Counted from the stretch's first letter, positions 17,524 to 26,423 are shown. The stretch is 64,000 bases of DNA from a bacterium (GCA_030425045.1 JAUHVL010000013.1:1-64000), one strand, 5' to 3'. The notes: generated from the sequence alone by a model not told the origin. Program-made: numbers and translations.

Positions 17524-18398
17524 TTTTTAACGACACCTTGAATTAATTCACCAAGTTTATAATTTGAGTAAAGTTCACCATCCAATGTGGGAAAACTTAA
17601 TATAGGGATTAGTGTTTCTTTGTCCTTAGAGGGTCCCTGCTTCAACGAGTAGCAAACGACTAAGTAATAAAATGAAATCGTATCTTTAACTTGGGCCTTG
17701 ATATAGGTAAAAATCTCGTCGCCTTCATCATCTTTTAATTTAAAAATTTCATCTGGGTTTTGCATTGTTGGGTCTAAATACTCTTCATATAAATGAAAAC
17801 TTTCAAAGGGTATATCTGCGGGCGATCTTTTATCGAGCATTTCGGCCAAATAAGAAGATTTTTTACTTTCAAGTAACGTCAGAGTCTCGGCATCAATTTC
17901 AAGAACACTAGATGACGAAGAAGATTTACTTATGCTCATTTCCGTTTTCGTTCCAACTTTAAACTTTTCTAATACTCTTTCATCTTCAGTGGCCGTCATA
18001 AAAAGAATAAATGAGGGTTTATCTGCATACATAAAAGATAACACAATTAGTGAGAATGACTTATCATGATCAATCTTAAACCTTTTTATTAAGGTGTAGA
18101 GTTTATCTTGAAACTCATTTTCTTGACACCAAATTTCATCTGGTGTGGTTAATAATTCATCAATTTTTTCATCATCACTTAAAAAATCAACTAAGTGTTT
18201 TTCATGTAAGTCTAGCTCACTTCTAAACTTTTTTTCTTCCGAATCATAATAGTCAACGAGCGGAGAGAAAAAACCTTCGATGCATTTATCACTGCAAAAG
18301 GACTTATTGGAGTCCTCTTCGACAAATAAAAACTCTGATAAGTTATGACTAATTTTTTTACACTGATAACAATAGAATACGAGTTTATTAGATAGCAA
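17520..18398 (-). CDS. Protein with N-terminal zinc-finger-like cysteines
   Basis: The 292-residue cytoplasmic protein begins with two cysteine pairs, CYQC (10-13) and CSDKC (35-39), which fit a small zinc ribbon. The rest is acidic, with a Ser-rich run (SISKSSSSSS near 155) and no recognisable catalytic motif. The start is TTG 18398, 6 bases after AAAGG. It lies 12 bases downstream of the barrel gene at 18411-19349, so the two are probably co-transcribed. The function is unknown. Confidence 0.8.
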   Translation of the reverse strand: MLSNKLVFYCYQCKKISHNLSEFLFVEEDSNKSFCSDKCIEGFFSPLVDYYDSEEKKFRSELDLHEKHLVDFLSDDEKIDELLTTPDEIWCQENEFQDKLYTLIKRFKIDHDKSFSLIVLSFMYADKPSFILFMTATEDERVLEKFKVGTKTEMSISKSSSSSSVLEIDAETLTLLESKKSSYLAEMLDKRSPADIPFESFHLYEEYLDPTMQNPDEIFKLKDDEGDEIFTYIKAQVKDTISFYYLVVCYSLKQGPSKDKETLIPILSFPTLDGELYSNYKLGELIQGVVKN

Positions 18399-18410
18399 TT
18401 TTAACCTTTC

Positions 18411-19349
18411 TTATAGTGAGACACCAAAGTTTGCAAAAACCGAATTTCCATAAGCACCATGAAGAGACCACAGTCTGGCCCCCAGCAACTCAGCATCGTT
18501 TATTCTTCTAGTTCTAAAACTTGCACCGAGTTCAAGTAGCACAATAGGGCTTAAGTTTAATCCTAACTTAGGAATTACGGTAGCAAATTTTACTTTTTCT
18601 TCAAGCTTATTAGGCTTATCTGAACTTGAGCTTGAAATTGAATACATGTGGCCATCAACGGAGAATCGAATTTCATTCGATGTCATCCAACCTAAACTTG
18701 CTGAAAGTCGACTGATATTTCCAATTTCTAATTCCTCTTCAGAGTCAGCGTCTCCCGTTAAGCGAAGTTCGTAACCTAGACCTAAGGCCAATTGATTAAA
18801 CCTTTTTGCAGTTGTCACTCCAACAATTTGATCTGTCCGACTATGAGCGAATTCAGACTCTTGACCTAAACTCACTCCACCGTAAAAATCGACAAGAGCA
18901 ACTTCTGATGGGGGACCGAAACGAAGCCAATTTAAACCGAGGATCAGTTCGGGATTTCCTTTTTGACTTGATCCCCCCTCTGTCAAAAGCTCACTTGAAG
19001 AATCGGCCTGCCAGTATGAAGCATCAAGATACAAATTATAAGGAGTGTGAAACTTTCCTTTCAGACCCAGAAAATGAGCTTTCCCTGAGCCTTCAGAGAA
19101 CTTTGCTTCTACTGTTTTATACCAAGTCGACATACTCAACACTCTCTCTCCAGATCGTGCCGAACCTCTTCTGCTAACTTTTCTCGTACTTGTAGCTGCG
19201 GGAGCAGATTCTCTTGGTGCACTAACTCTTGATGCTCCTGAATTTTTTGGCTTGTATTCTGGTTCTGTATAGTCAACTAATGCGAAACAATTTGTGATAG
19301 ATAAAATTAAAGTGATAAAAAATGAATTGAATGCAGTTTTTCTTTCCAT
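18411..19349 (-). CDS. Outer-membrane beta-barrel protein of unknown function
   Basis: The 312-residue product starts at ATG 19349 behind GGGAG, giving a signal peptide (about 1-24, ending NCFA). A basic Ser/Pro/Ala-rich linker (about 30-70) precedes a domain of alternating hydrophobic strands typical of an 8-12 stranded barrel, ending in FANFGVSL. An in-frame ATG at 19391 would add 14 charged residues ahead of the signal peptide and is less likely. The zinc-finger gene follows 12 bases later. Confidence 0.8.
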   Translation of the reverse strand: MERKTAFNSFFITLILSITNCFALVDYTEPEYKPKNSGASRVSAPRESAPAATSTRKVSRRGSARSGERVLSMSTWYKTVEAKFSEGSGKAHFLGLKGKFHTPYNLYLDASYWQADSSSELLTEGGSSQKGNPELILGLNWLRFGPPSEVALVDFYGGVSLGQESEFAHSRTDQIVGVTTAKRFNQLALGLGYELRLTGDADSEEELEIGNISRLSASLGWMTSNEIRFSVDGHMYSISSSSSDKPNKLEEKVKFATVIPKLGLNLSPIVLLELGASFRTRRINDAELLGARLWSLHGAYGNSVFANFGVSL

Positions 19350-19619
19350 GATTGCTTGCTCCCTCTTCCTAATGGACAACAATTCCTTCATCTATTCTAC
19401 CTAAGTTTATCAATTTATCCAATTGTCCGACTCTTTCAATCACCTTTAATTGCAGTAAAACTTACATACCTTCAATAGCTTAGAAAGGTCTTTTTGAAAG
19501 ATAGAAGTTTTAAGGAATTTTAGACACATTTCGTAGGTAAAGCTTACCCGACTTATTCTTAATACTGATGATTGATAGGATTAAAGAGAGAAGAAACAAG
19601 TTGTATCACGGAGGTTCAT

Positions 19620-19922
19620 TTGGAGTTTTTTCACAAAGACAGTCAATCTATCAAATCTTTAGTAGAATTAGGTGTACATGGGTTTTTCCCCCTGTTTGAA
19701 GATCACTGGCAAGGTACTATGGAATTTTCCAAAAAAAGTCTCACTGGTAAAGAAAAAGTACAAGCAAAAAAACTCTTCTCTAGAATTGCGGGCCACCGTG
19801 GAATTAATAGAAAAAAAACTATCGTCATGAGCATGAGTGAAGATGAAAGAAACCTTCTTGCTAGGGCCTTTATGAAAATGGTTGAAATGAAAATTTTAGA
19901 CTCCAAACCAGGACTTCAATGA
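19620..19922 (+). CDS. Small cytoplasmic protein of unknown function
   Basis: I place the start at TTG 19620, 5 bases after the strong site CGGAGG; an earlier in-frame TTG at 19572 has no good site. The 100-residue product has a HWQGTMEFSKKSL stretch and a basic helical region (KKLFSRIAGHRGINRKKTI), so nucleic-acid contact is possible. It overlaps the next gene in an ATGA arrangement, opening a four-gene operon with a periplasmic protein, the coiled-coil-sHSP fusion and a lipin-like phosphatase. The family is not recognised. Confidence 0.7.
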   Translation: MEFFHKDSQSIKSLVELGVHGFFPLFEDHWQGTMEFSKKSLTGKEKVQAKKLFSRIAGHRGINRKKTIVMSMSEDERNLLARAFMKMVEMKILDSKPGLQ

Positions 19923-20203
19923 AAGTATTAACTCTCATATTAACAAGCGTACTAACATTAAGTGTATTCGCTGAATATAGGGTTTATCAGTATCACATCA
20001 AATCAAGAAACATTTATAGTTTTGATCAAAAGTCATATATCGTCACATCAAATTTAGATCCTGTAAGTTACCTCGCCTACCACGGTGGAGAAGGTAGCTT
20101 AAAAATAGACCTGCTAAGAACCTGGGTTTGCTATGGACAAACTTCAGGAAGAAACTATTGCAACCCGCCTATCGAGTCCAAAGGAGATGGTGCTAGCCCT
20201 TGA
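19919..20203 (+). CDS. Small exported protein of unknown function
   Basis: The 94-residue product has a signal peptide (about 1-18, ending SVFA) and a short mature domain with two cysteines (TWVCYGQTSGRNYCNPP) that could form a disulfide. The start ATG overlaps the previous stop (ATGA), and the stop overlaps the next gene's TTG start (TTGA), so translation is probably coupled throughout. The function is unknown. Confidence 0.75.
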   Translation: MKVLTLILTSVLTLSVFAEYRVYQYHIKSRNIYSFDQKSYIVTSNLDPVSYLAYHGGEGSLKIDLLRTWVCYGQTSGRNYCNPPIESKGDGASP

Positions 20204-21390
20204 AAGTCGATCAGCAGACTATTGAGTTAAACAAACAAAGGATTGAGGATCTCAACCGCAATCAAAAGAATTATATCAAGGCAAGAGAAAAAGAACTTGA
20301 CGGTGTTAAGCTGTTCCACCAAAAACGTATTGCTGATACAAAAACCTCTAATGAACTCGACCTCATTGATGTCCGTAATACTAATGAACAAAAGTTCATT
20401 AAAGAAAATGAAGGCCATCAAGAAAAGTTAACAAAACTTAAAGAAAATCAAGATCAGCTCAAAAAAGTTCTCACGAGAGAGAAAGAACAACTTGAAGGTA
20501 ATCAACGAGAATCGTTAAAAAATATTAACGAACAATACCAAGAAAAGATTATTGATGCCCACTACAAAGGCAGAGAAAAAGAACTCGAAGTTAATAATAA
20601 AATCAATGAAACCATTAAAGATTTTGAATCTGATCGCAATGCTAGTCTTACAAAACTAAAAAACAAAAATCTTAATACACTTGTCTTAGCTGAAGCTGAT
20701 CAAAAGAGAAAAGTTAATGATGTTCAAAATGCTCTTGATAGAGAGCTACTCCAAAAGAGACTTGAGTTTACTAAACAAATATTAGATCAAAAATCACTTC
20801 ACAATAAGAAAGTTGATCAAATTACAAATGAAAATACGTGGGAAATAAAACAACGAGAGGACTCACATAATTATAATTTGAAAGATCAACAGAATAGACA
20901 TGCAGAACACCTGAAGTCAGATAAAGCGGCTTTTGACGAGAAATTTAAGAAGCTTGTCGAGAATCAACAAAATGCTATCAATGAGCTAGAAACAAAACTA
21001 GCTAAACAAACACAGAGTCTTAAAGAATCACATAGTAATAACTTTAAACATAGCCAAACAGTTCTTACAGATCCTTTTTATAGGATTACAAAATTAAATC
21101 CTAAAGTTATTGAGAAGCCAGACTCGTATATAATTAGTATAGAAACTCCAGAACATGAAAAGGATAAGTTCACTGTTTCAGTCAATAAAAGAAAGATAAG
21201 GTTTAACCTGGCCCGCAGAATGGAGGACAGGATTGAGAACCAAGATAGCAAAAACAATAACACGGTCTATACAGGACATCGAACAGAAAGCTATACCAAA
21301 GAATTTCATGTGGATCATATTCTTGAACCACGAAATGTAACCCATAAATGGGAGAATGGTCAGCTTTACTTTAAAATCAAAAAAGCTTAA
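20200..21390 (+). CDS. Long coiled-coil protein with C-terminal Hsp20/alpha-crystallin-like domain
   Basis: The 396-residue product is almost entirely charged helix from about 1 to 285, with heptad-like Lys/Glu/Gln/Leu patterns typical of a long coiled coil. Residues about 290-396 look like an alpha-crystallin domain: YIISIETPEHEKDKFTVSV, a basic insert, TKEFHVDHILEPRNVTHKWE, and NGQLYFKIKKA, which corresponds to the conserved end strand of small heat-shock proteins. The N-terminal arm of a normal small heat-shock protein is short, so this fusion is unusual. The start is TTG 20200 with AAGGAG 13 bases upstream and a 4-base overlap with the previous gene. The chaperone role is inferred. Confidence 0.82.
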   Translation: MKVDQQTIELNKQRIEDLNRNQKNYIKAREKELDGVKLFHQKRIADTKTSNELDLIDVRNTNEQKFIKENEGHQEKLTKLKENQDQLKKVLTREKEQLEGNQRESLKNINEQYQEKIIDAHYKGREKELEVNNKINETIKDFESDRNASLTKLKNKNLNTLVLAEADQKRKVNDVQNALDRELLQKRLEFTKQILDQKSLHNKKVDQITNENTWEIKQREDSHNYNLKDQQNRHAEHLKSDKAAFDEKFKKLVENQQNAINELETKLAKQTQSLKESHSNNFKHSQTVLTDPFYRITKLNPKVIEKPDSYIISIETPEHEKDKFTVSVNKRKIRFNLARRMEDRIENQDSKNNNTVYTGHRTESYTKEFHVDHILEPRNVTHKWENGQLYFKIKKA

Positions 21391-21400
21391 AACATAAGAT

Positions 21401-22570
21401 ATGAAACGACCTCATATCGTTCACTTTTTATCCGTTATAACAGAAGAACATCTTCATATCAGATGCTCTGTTACCTTAAAAGACTCCCCTCCTCTCAATG
21501 AAGATAAAACAGTTCAGAATATGGCCATTGGACTTGTAAAAGGAATTGAAAAAGAATTACCAAAACCAAGTTTTCCCATACAAGCCTATCAACTTCTTGG
21601 AAGTTATGAGTTTCAAATAAAAGTGATTGGACTCAAAGATACTCATCAGGAAGTTTATAAAAAAACATTGGAAACGGACTCTTTTGGAAACTTGAACTTT
21701 AAAGTTCCACTCAATGAAGCGAGAAGAGAAATTTCTGTGTTACAAATTTATGAAGTGGGCCATCTGTCTGGAGTGGAACTTCACCTTGGAACTTTTATAC
21801 CTCTTACGATTCATCATCCTAAAAAACTCGTGATCAGTGACTTTGATAAAACACTTGTGGATACTCGTTATTCAACGACAACTGAACTTTATACCTCTCT
21901 CACTAAACCTGTAGAGTATTTCCCAACGGTACCCGGAAGTGTAAGCCTTATTAAAAGTTATATTAACCGTGGCTATCACCCTTTTATACTTTCAGCATCT
22001 CCGCATTTTTATGAAGATGCCATGAGGGACTGGCTCTATAAAAATCAAATTTTCACAGCAGGGATTTTTCTCAAAGATTATAGAAAGGTTTTTTCAATAC
22101 TCGAGGGAGACCTAACCCCAAAAGATCTTAAAGTTCAGGGTATTTATAAATTTAACCACCTACTCGATATAATTTTGATGACAGGGCTTCCTGATAAACT
22201 CGTCCTCATGGGTGATAATTTTGAAGCTGACCCTATTATCTATTTAACATTAACAAGAATCATCATTGATAAGATCGAACCTTTTCATATGTGGAACCTT
22301 TTAAAAGGCCATGAGTCTTTTCAAATGAGTCAAAAGCAAAAATCACAGTTCTTAAGTAAGCTTTATCAAATAGCGACAATGGTCAAGGCCAGAAGCGCAG
22401 CCGAGAAAACAGAAATTAAAATCTATATCAGAAAAAAAGCCGGTGATGATCGCTTTGAAGCGCCTCACTTTTTAAAAGATTTTCAAAACTATGTTGAGTT
22501 ATACGAAGGTAATCCCGAGTTTAACGATAAAAAAGTAATTCCGGAGCAAACAGAACCACAAAACCAATAG
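21401..22570 (+). CDS. Lipin/App1-type phosphatase-domain protein
   Basis: The 389-residue cytoplasmic protein has a C-terminal HAD-superfamily domain of the DUF2183/App1 (phosphatidate phosphatase) type. DxDxT is ISDFDKT (Asp147, Asp149, Thr151), motif II is HPFILSASPHF, and motif IV is LMGDNFEADP. The N-terminal 130 residues form a strand-rich domain as in App1 relatives. It probably dephosphorylates a phosphorylated lipid. It is the last gene of the 19620-22570 operon, and its final 50 bases overlap the convergent small membrane protein. A second, exported relative lies at 26423-27220. Confidence 0.85.
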   Translation: MKRPHIVHFLSVITEEHLHIRCSVTLKDSPPLNEDKTVQNMAIGLVKGIEKELPKPSFPIQAYQLLGSYEFQIKVIGLKDTHQEVYKKTLETDSFGNLNFKVPLNEARREISVLQIYEVGHLSGVELHLGTFIPLTIHHPKKLVISDFDKTLVDTRYSTTTELYTSLTKPVEYFPTVPGSVSLIKSYINRGYHPFILSASPHFYEDAMRDWLYKNQIFTAGIFLKDYRKVFSILEGDLTPKDLKVQGIYKFNHLLDIILMTGLPDKLVLMGDNFEADPIIYLTLTRIIIDKIEPFHMWNLLKGHESFQMSQKQKSQFLSKLYQIATMVKARSAAEKTEIKIYIRKKAGDDRFEAPHFLKDFQNYVELYEGNPEFNDKKVIPEQTEPQNQ

Positions 22571-22757
22571 AAAAATACAAACCCATTTTGTGAAAGCGAT
22601 ACATTCTTTCAGTTCCCACTTTATTTCCCAGACTTTTGGTCATTGGCAACATGCTCCAATTAAATCCAAGGATCTCCAAATAGATTCTTGCTATAGCCAA
22701 TAGCATTAAAGCGATAAGAATCGATGTATCAAGGTTTGTCGTTAAAAGGTGCGACAT
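22521..22757 (-). CDS. Small membrane protein of unknown function
   Basis: The 78-residue product has two likely membrane helices (about 10-30 and 57-75) joined by a polar loop with MTKSLGNKVGTERMYRFHK. The start ATG at 22757 lies 6 bases after GGAGGG. The 3' end overlaps the phosphatase gene by 50 bases, but the strong ribosome-binding site, the membrane pattern and a sigma-28-like promoter just upstream support a real gene. The function is unknown. Confidence 0.7.
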   Translation of the reverse strand: MSHLLTTNLDTSILIALMLLAIARIYLEILGFNWSMLPMTKSLGNKVGTERMYRFHKMGLYFSIGFVVLFAPELLFYR

Positions 22758-22782
22758 ATTTGGCCCTCCTTATTACATCAAC

Positions 22783-22809
22783 TTATCGGAATTGAAATCG
22801 TAAAAATTA
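22783..22809 (-). promoter_or_regulatory. Candidate sigma-28 (FliA-type) promoter
   Basis: Read on the minus strand, TAAT (22809-22806), 15 bases, then TCCGATAA (22790-22783) match the sigma-28 consensus with one mismatch in each element. It sits about 25 bases before the start codon of the small membrane protein at 22757. The assignment is motif-based only. Confidence 0.4.
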
Positions 22810-22928
22810 ACCCATTACGTTATTAACGGCTTGCGATACTCTACGAAATTTATCAGATTTTTCTTTTTGAAATATTCTGAAAATGGTAAAAATCTGCATT
22901 GCACGAACTAAAAAGGACACACACAAAT

Positions 22929-23828
22929 ATGCAAAATCTTTGCTGGACCATACTCTTTGTTTTACTGCTCTCAGGTTGCCATAATCAAGCTCCCTTAGGA
23001 ACTATCGACAACCCTATTAAACTTTATTTCACTCCATCAGTTGATGCTGATTCAATTGCTTCTAACTCTGAAGAATTTATTAAGTATCTTGAGAATCAAA
23101 CGGGATTAATTTTCAAAACAGGAATTCCAACGAACTATGTTGCTGTTGTTGAGGCGTTTGGTTCAAAGAGGGCCGATATTGGAGTGATGAATTCTTTTGG
23201 TTATATTATGGCCAATCAAAAGTATGGAGCGAATGCATTTCTAAGAGTTATCAGACATGGAAACGATTATTACCAAGGACAAATTATTGCTCACGTTGAT
23301 AGTGGCATAAACAGCGTCAAAGATATTGATGGAAAAAGGTTTGCTTATACCGACCCTTCATCAACTTCAGGTTATATGTTTCCTCTAAAGATTTTACAGG
23401 ACAACAAAGTCACTCCAAGTAATACAACTTTTGCCATCAAACATGACAATGTTGTTACCATGATCTATCAAAAACAAGTTGATGCGGGATCAACTTATTA
23501 CTCTCCCCCTACGGAAGAAGGTGCCATTAGAGATGCAAGAGATCGTGTAAAAACTCAATTTCCCGATGTAGAGGAAAAAGTAAAGATCATTACAACAACA
23601 GAAAAAATCCCCAATGATCCTTTTGTCTTTAGAAAGGATTTACCACAACCCATAATTGATAAATTTATTAAGGCCGTTAAATCTTTTCTCCAAACAGAGA
23701 CGGGAAAAAACGTCTTCAAGAATATTTATTCTGTTGATGGTGTGGTGGACACAACTAACACAGACTACGATGGGTTAAGAGAAATGATCAAGTCCATCGA
23801 TATCGATACTAGTAAACTTATAAAATAA
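22929..23828 (+). CDS. phnD: Phosphonate/phosphite-type ABC transporter substrate-binding lipoprotein
   Basis: The 299-residue product starts at ATG 22929 and has a lipoprotein signal peptide with lipobox LSGC, so the binding protein is membrane-tethered. The PhnD-family pattern is clear: YFTPSVDADSI near the start, FGSKRADIGVMNSFGY, DIDGKRFAYTDPSSTSGYMFP and PNDPFVFRKDLP. It should capture phosphonate, phosphite or a related oxyanion in the periplasm and deliver it to PhnE/PhnC. The ATP-binding and permease genes follow directly. No C-P lyase or phosphite dehydrogenase gene is present in the window, so the true substrate cannot be told. Confidence 0.92.
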   Translation: MQNLCWTILFVLLLSGCHNQAPLGTIDNPIKLYFTPSVDADSIASNSEEFIKYLENQTGLIFKTGIPTNYVAVVEAFGSKRADIGVMNSFGYIMANQKYGANAFLRVIRHGNDYYQGQIIAHVDSGINSVKDIDGKRFAYTDPSSTSGYMFPLKILQDNKVTPSNTTFAIKHDNVVTMIYQKQVDAGSTYYSPPTEEGAIRDARDRVKTQFPDVEEKVKIITTTEKIPNDPFVFRKDLPQPIIDKFIKAVKSFLQTETGKNVFKNIYSVDGVVDTTNTDYDGLREMIKSIDIDTSKLIK

Positions 23829-23837
23829 AGAAAAACT

Positions 23838-24605
23838 ATGAATGAAATTCTTACCGTCGACAATTTAGAAAAGGTTTACCCTAACGGAACAAGAGCTCTT
23901 AACGATGTTAGCTTTAAAGTTAATAAAGGTGAGTTTCTCGTGGTTATTGGTCTTTCAGGATCAGGGAAATCAACCCTACTTCGCTGTATCAATAGGCTCC
24001 ATGACCCAACTGCAGGTAGTATTAGGTTTAATGGTTCTGAAGTAACAGAGCTTAAAGGCTCTCCTCTAAGAAGTCTTCGAGCAAAAATTGGTATGATTTT
24101 CCAACATTTTAATCTCGTTCCAAGAAAAACGGTTATGACCAATGTCCTAACAGGAACACTTTCTCGAACAGGAACGATTGCTTCAATTTTTGGAATCTTC
24201 TCACAAGAAGATAAAAAAAGAGCGAAGGAACTTATTGACCTTGTTGGTCTTACAGGCAAAGAGCAACAAAGAGCGGACAACCTTTCAGGTGGACAACAAC
24301 AGCGTGTGGCCATAGCAAGAGCACTCATGCAAAACCCAGAAATCTTATTAGCAGATGAGCCGGTTGCTAGTTTAGACCCCTCAACCTCTCACTCAGTTAT
24401 GAATTATCTTAAAAAAGTTCAAGAGGAACTTGGAGTTACCGTTATTTGTAACCTCCACTTTCTTTCTCTTGTTAGAGAATACGGTACAAGAGTTATTGCA
24501 TTAAAAGATGGAAAACTCGTTTTTGAAGGTCCACCTACTGATATCGATGAACAATGGTTTCAAACAATTTATGGTGAAGACGCAGTAGAAGTTACCATCA
24601 ACTAA
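23838..24605 (+). CDS. phnC: Phosphonate-type ABC transporter ATP-binding protein
   Basis: The 255-residue ATPase has Walker A GLSGSGKS (near 38), the Q-loop region MIFQHFNLVPR, the signature LSGGQQQR, Walker B ILLADEP and the switch region CNLHFLSLV. The FNLVPR and TVICNLH strings are typical of PhnC rather than of amino-acid ABC ATPases. It powers import through PhnE. It lies 9 bases after phnD and 21 bases before phnE in one operon. Confidence 0.95.
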   Translation: MNEILTVDNLEKVYPNGTRALNDVSFKVNKGEFLVVIGLSGSGKSTLLRCINRLHDPTAGSIRFNGSEVTELKGSPLRSLRAKIGMIFQHFNLVPRKTVMTNVLTGTLSRTGTIASIFGIFSQEDKKRAKELIDLVGLTGKEQQRADNLSGGQQQRVAIARALMQNPEILLADEPVASLDPSTSHSVMNYLKKVQEELGVTVICNLHFLSLVREYGTRVIALKDGKLVFEGPPTDIDEQWFQTIYGEDAVEVTIN

Positions 24606-24626
24606 AATAATCGAATAGGATTACAT

Positions 24627-25700
24627 ATGACTGAACAAACACTAGAAAATAAAGCGGCACTATCTCCAAACTTTGCATCACCGACGAAGTTCGTCAAAGC
24701 TTTAATACTCGATACTCTAATCTGGGCCTATATCTGCCTTGCTTCGTACAAAATTGTTTATACGAAATTAATTATCGCAGACCGGTTTGCATCCTTTTCT
24801 TGGTCTCAACCACTCACTTGCTTGGGGCTTGGTTTTGTACTAGCGTTAGTAATCTTCTTTACTCCTTTATCAGTTGGTAAAGAAATGTTTCTAGCGAACA
24901 AATACGATAGAGATCACAAAAATCCAATGAAAATGCCTTTCGCCTTTGTGATCTACTTTACAGTTTTTCTTACATTTATTTCAGGAATTTATGTTAGCCA
25001 GGTTTCTATGCGTGAATTCTTTTCAGAGGCCGGACTACTTGGAGCTCAACGAATTTTTGGCGCTCTCCTTGCTCCCAACTTTGCTATTATTGATCAAGCT
25101 GTCTTTGCTGCTGTCGAAACTATTTATATGGCCTTTATTGCAACAACAATTGCTCTTCCCTTTGCTTTTACAATTGGCTTTTTTGCAGCAAGAAACCTCA
25201 TGTCAAGTTCAATGTGGGCATTTGGTGTTTATAATATAACTCGTTTCTTTCTCAACACCACAAGATCAATTGAGCCACTTGTCTGGGCCATTATCTTCTC
25301 TGTTTGGGTTGGGATTGGCCCCTTTGCTGGTATGTTAGCTCTTTGTCTTCACTCTATATCTTCGCTAGCAAAACTTTACTCTGAGCAAATTGAAAATATC
25401 TCGGAAGGACCAATTGAAGCAATGAAAGCTACGGGTGCTTCCCCTATTCAAGTCATTTGGTATGGAGTCGTTCCTCAGATTGTTCTCCCTTACCTGTCTT
25501 TTACAATTTATCGTTGGGATATCAACGTAAGAATGGCGACTATTATCGGTCTCGTTGGTGGGGGTGGTATTGGTACAATGCTCATGCAGTATCAAGGCCG
25601 TGCCATGTGGAACGAGGTGGGTCTCTTGGCCATCGTCATTGCAGCTATTGTCTGGGTAATGGACTGGAGTTCTTCAAAAATTAGGGCCGCAATTAAATAA
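24627..25700 (+). CDS. phnE: Phosphonate-type ABC transporter permease
   Basis: The 357-residue membrane protein has about seven hydrophobic helices. The coupling region reads IEAMKATGASPIQVIWYGVVPQIVLP, the EAA-loop segment typical of binding-protein-dependent permeases, split here around residues 259-284. TRSIEPLVWAIIF and GLVGGGGIGTML are PhnE family strings. At 357 residues it is longer than usual because of an N-terminal extension with extra helices. It is the only permease gene in the cluster, so it probably acts as a homodimer. AGGATTACAT precedes the ATG. Confidence 0.94.
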   Translation: MTEQTLENKAALSPNFASPTKFVKALILDTLIWAYICLASYKIVYTKLIIADRFASFSWSQPLTCLGLGFVLALVIFFTPLSVGKEMFLANKYDRDHKNPMKMPFAFVIYFTVFLTFISGIYVSQVSMREFFSEAGLLGAQRIFGALLAPNFAIIDQAVFAAVETIYMAFIATTIALPFAFTIGFFAARNLMSSSMWAFGVYNITRFFLNTTRSIEPLVWAIIFSVWVGIGPFAGMLALCLHSISSLAKLYSEQIENISEGPIEAMKATGASPIQVIWYGVVPQIVLPYLSFTIYRWDINVRMATIIGLVGGGGIGTMLMQYQGRAMWNEVGLLAIVIAAIVWVMDWSSSKIRAAIK

Positions 25701-25702
25701 CA

Positions 25703-25972
25703 ATGAATAGACCAACTCGATTTAAAGTAGAGTCACTTAAGGCCATTATCGACTTCACATTAGAAGGCGAATTTAAAGCACAGTATTACGCCGTTGTCGT
25801 CAATGAGTCTTACACCGGCTGCTGTCTAGCCGCGAGAAACGATGGTCATATAAAAGAAAATACGAATATCCGAGTGAAGGTTGGAGAACTCAAAGAAATG
25901 AAGGCGAATATTCGTTGGCTTAAAAAAATTGATGAAGATATTATTAAGTTTGGTATTGAGTATCAGGAATAA
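25703..25972 (+). CDS. PilZ-like small protein
   Basis: The 89-residue product begins 2 bases after the phnE stop and is probably the last gene of that operon. The pattern (MNRPTRFKVESL, a VVVNESYTGCCLAA segment in place of the usual DxSxxG turn, then MKANIRWLKK and KFGIEYQE) resembles a PilZ domain. PilZ domains bind cyclic di-GMP through RxxxR and (D/N)xSxxG; here the R-segment is partial (RPTR) and the second motif is NESYTG. c-di-GMP binding is therefore uncertain. Confidence 0.65.
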   Translation: MNRPTRFKVESLKAIIDFTLEGEFKAQYYAVVVNESYTGCCLAARNDGHIKENTNIRVKVGELKEMKANIRWLKKIDEDIIKFGIEYQE

Positions 25973-25973
25973 C

Positions 25974-26423
25974 TTAAAGGTCTTTTCTTAAAATAATTCG
26001 TAGTTTACCACTAGAATTTATCACTGTTCCTAAAATTGAAAATCCCGATTTAATATTGAGACAAATCATTTCTTTAAAATTATTACTCGTTTTTGTTTCA
26101 ACAGATCTGTAACCTTTCTCTTTTAAATACTCATGTTGTTGAGTCATTAATTTCTTACCAATCCCCTGACCTCTCAATTCAGGATGGACTCCTCCAAGCC
26201 AACTGTAAAAAACCGTTTGTTTTTTTTCATACCCCATCTTAAAACCGACAAGTTTTTTATCTTGATAAGCAAGTATTGTGAAAAGGTTATTTTTGGTGGA
26301 AGATTCATAGTGAAATGAATCTAGACTTTCAGGGCTTTCGTTAAAGATTACATTTTTAAAATTAGAAATCTCATCAAAAATATCTTTGTTATAACCTTTT
26401 ATATTTTTAAAAGAAAGTTCCAT
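25974..26423 (-). CDS. GNAT-family N-acetyltransferase
   Basis: The 149-residue protein starts at ATG 26423, which overlaps the stop of the upstream phosphatase gene (TAATG), so translation is likely coupled. The acetyl-CoA-binding motif is GVHPELRGQGIGKKLM (R-x-x-G-x-G form), followed by ETKTSNNFKEMICLNIKSGF, the usual region before the last strands. The acceptor substrate is unknown. An in-frame codon at 26465 would extend the protein into the upstream gene and is less likely. Confidence 0.88.
   Translation of the reverse strand: MELSFKNIKGYNKDIFDEISNFKNVIFNESPESLDSFHYESSTKNNLFTILAYQDKKLVGFKMGYEKKQTVFYSWLGGVHPELRGQGIGKKLMTQQHEYLKEKGYRSVETKTSNNFKEMICLNIKSGFSILGTVINSSGKLRIILRKDL

Noticed and set aside
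18806-19177. 123-codon plus-strand frame
   Set aside because: It lies antisense to the barrel gene and has no ribosome-binding site or signal peptide.
23876-24328. 150-codon minus-strand frame within phnC
   Set aside because: It is antisense to the ABC ATPase and has the composition of a shadow frame.
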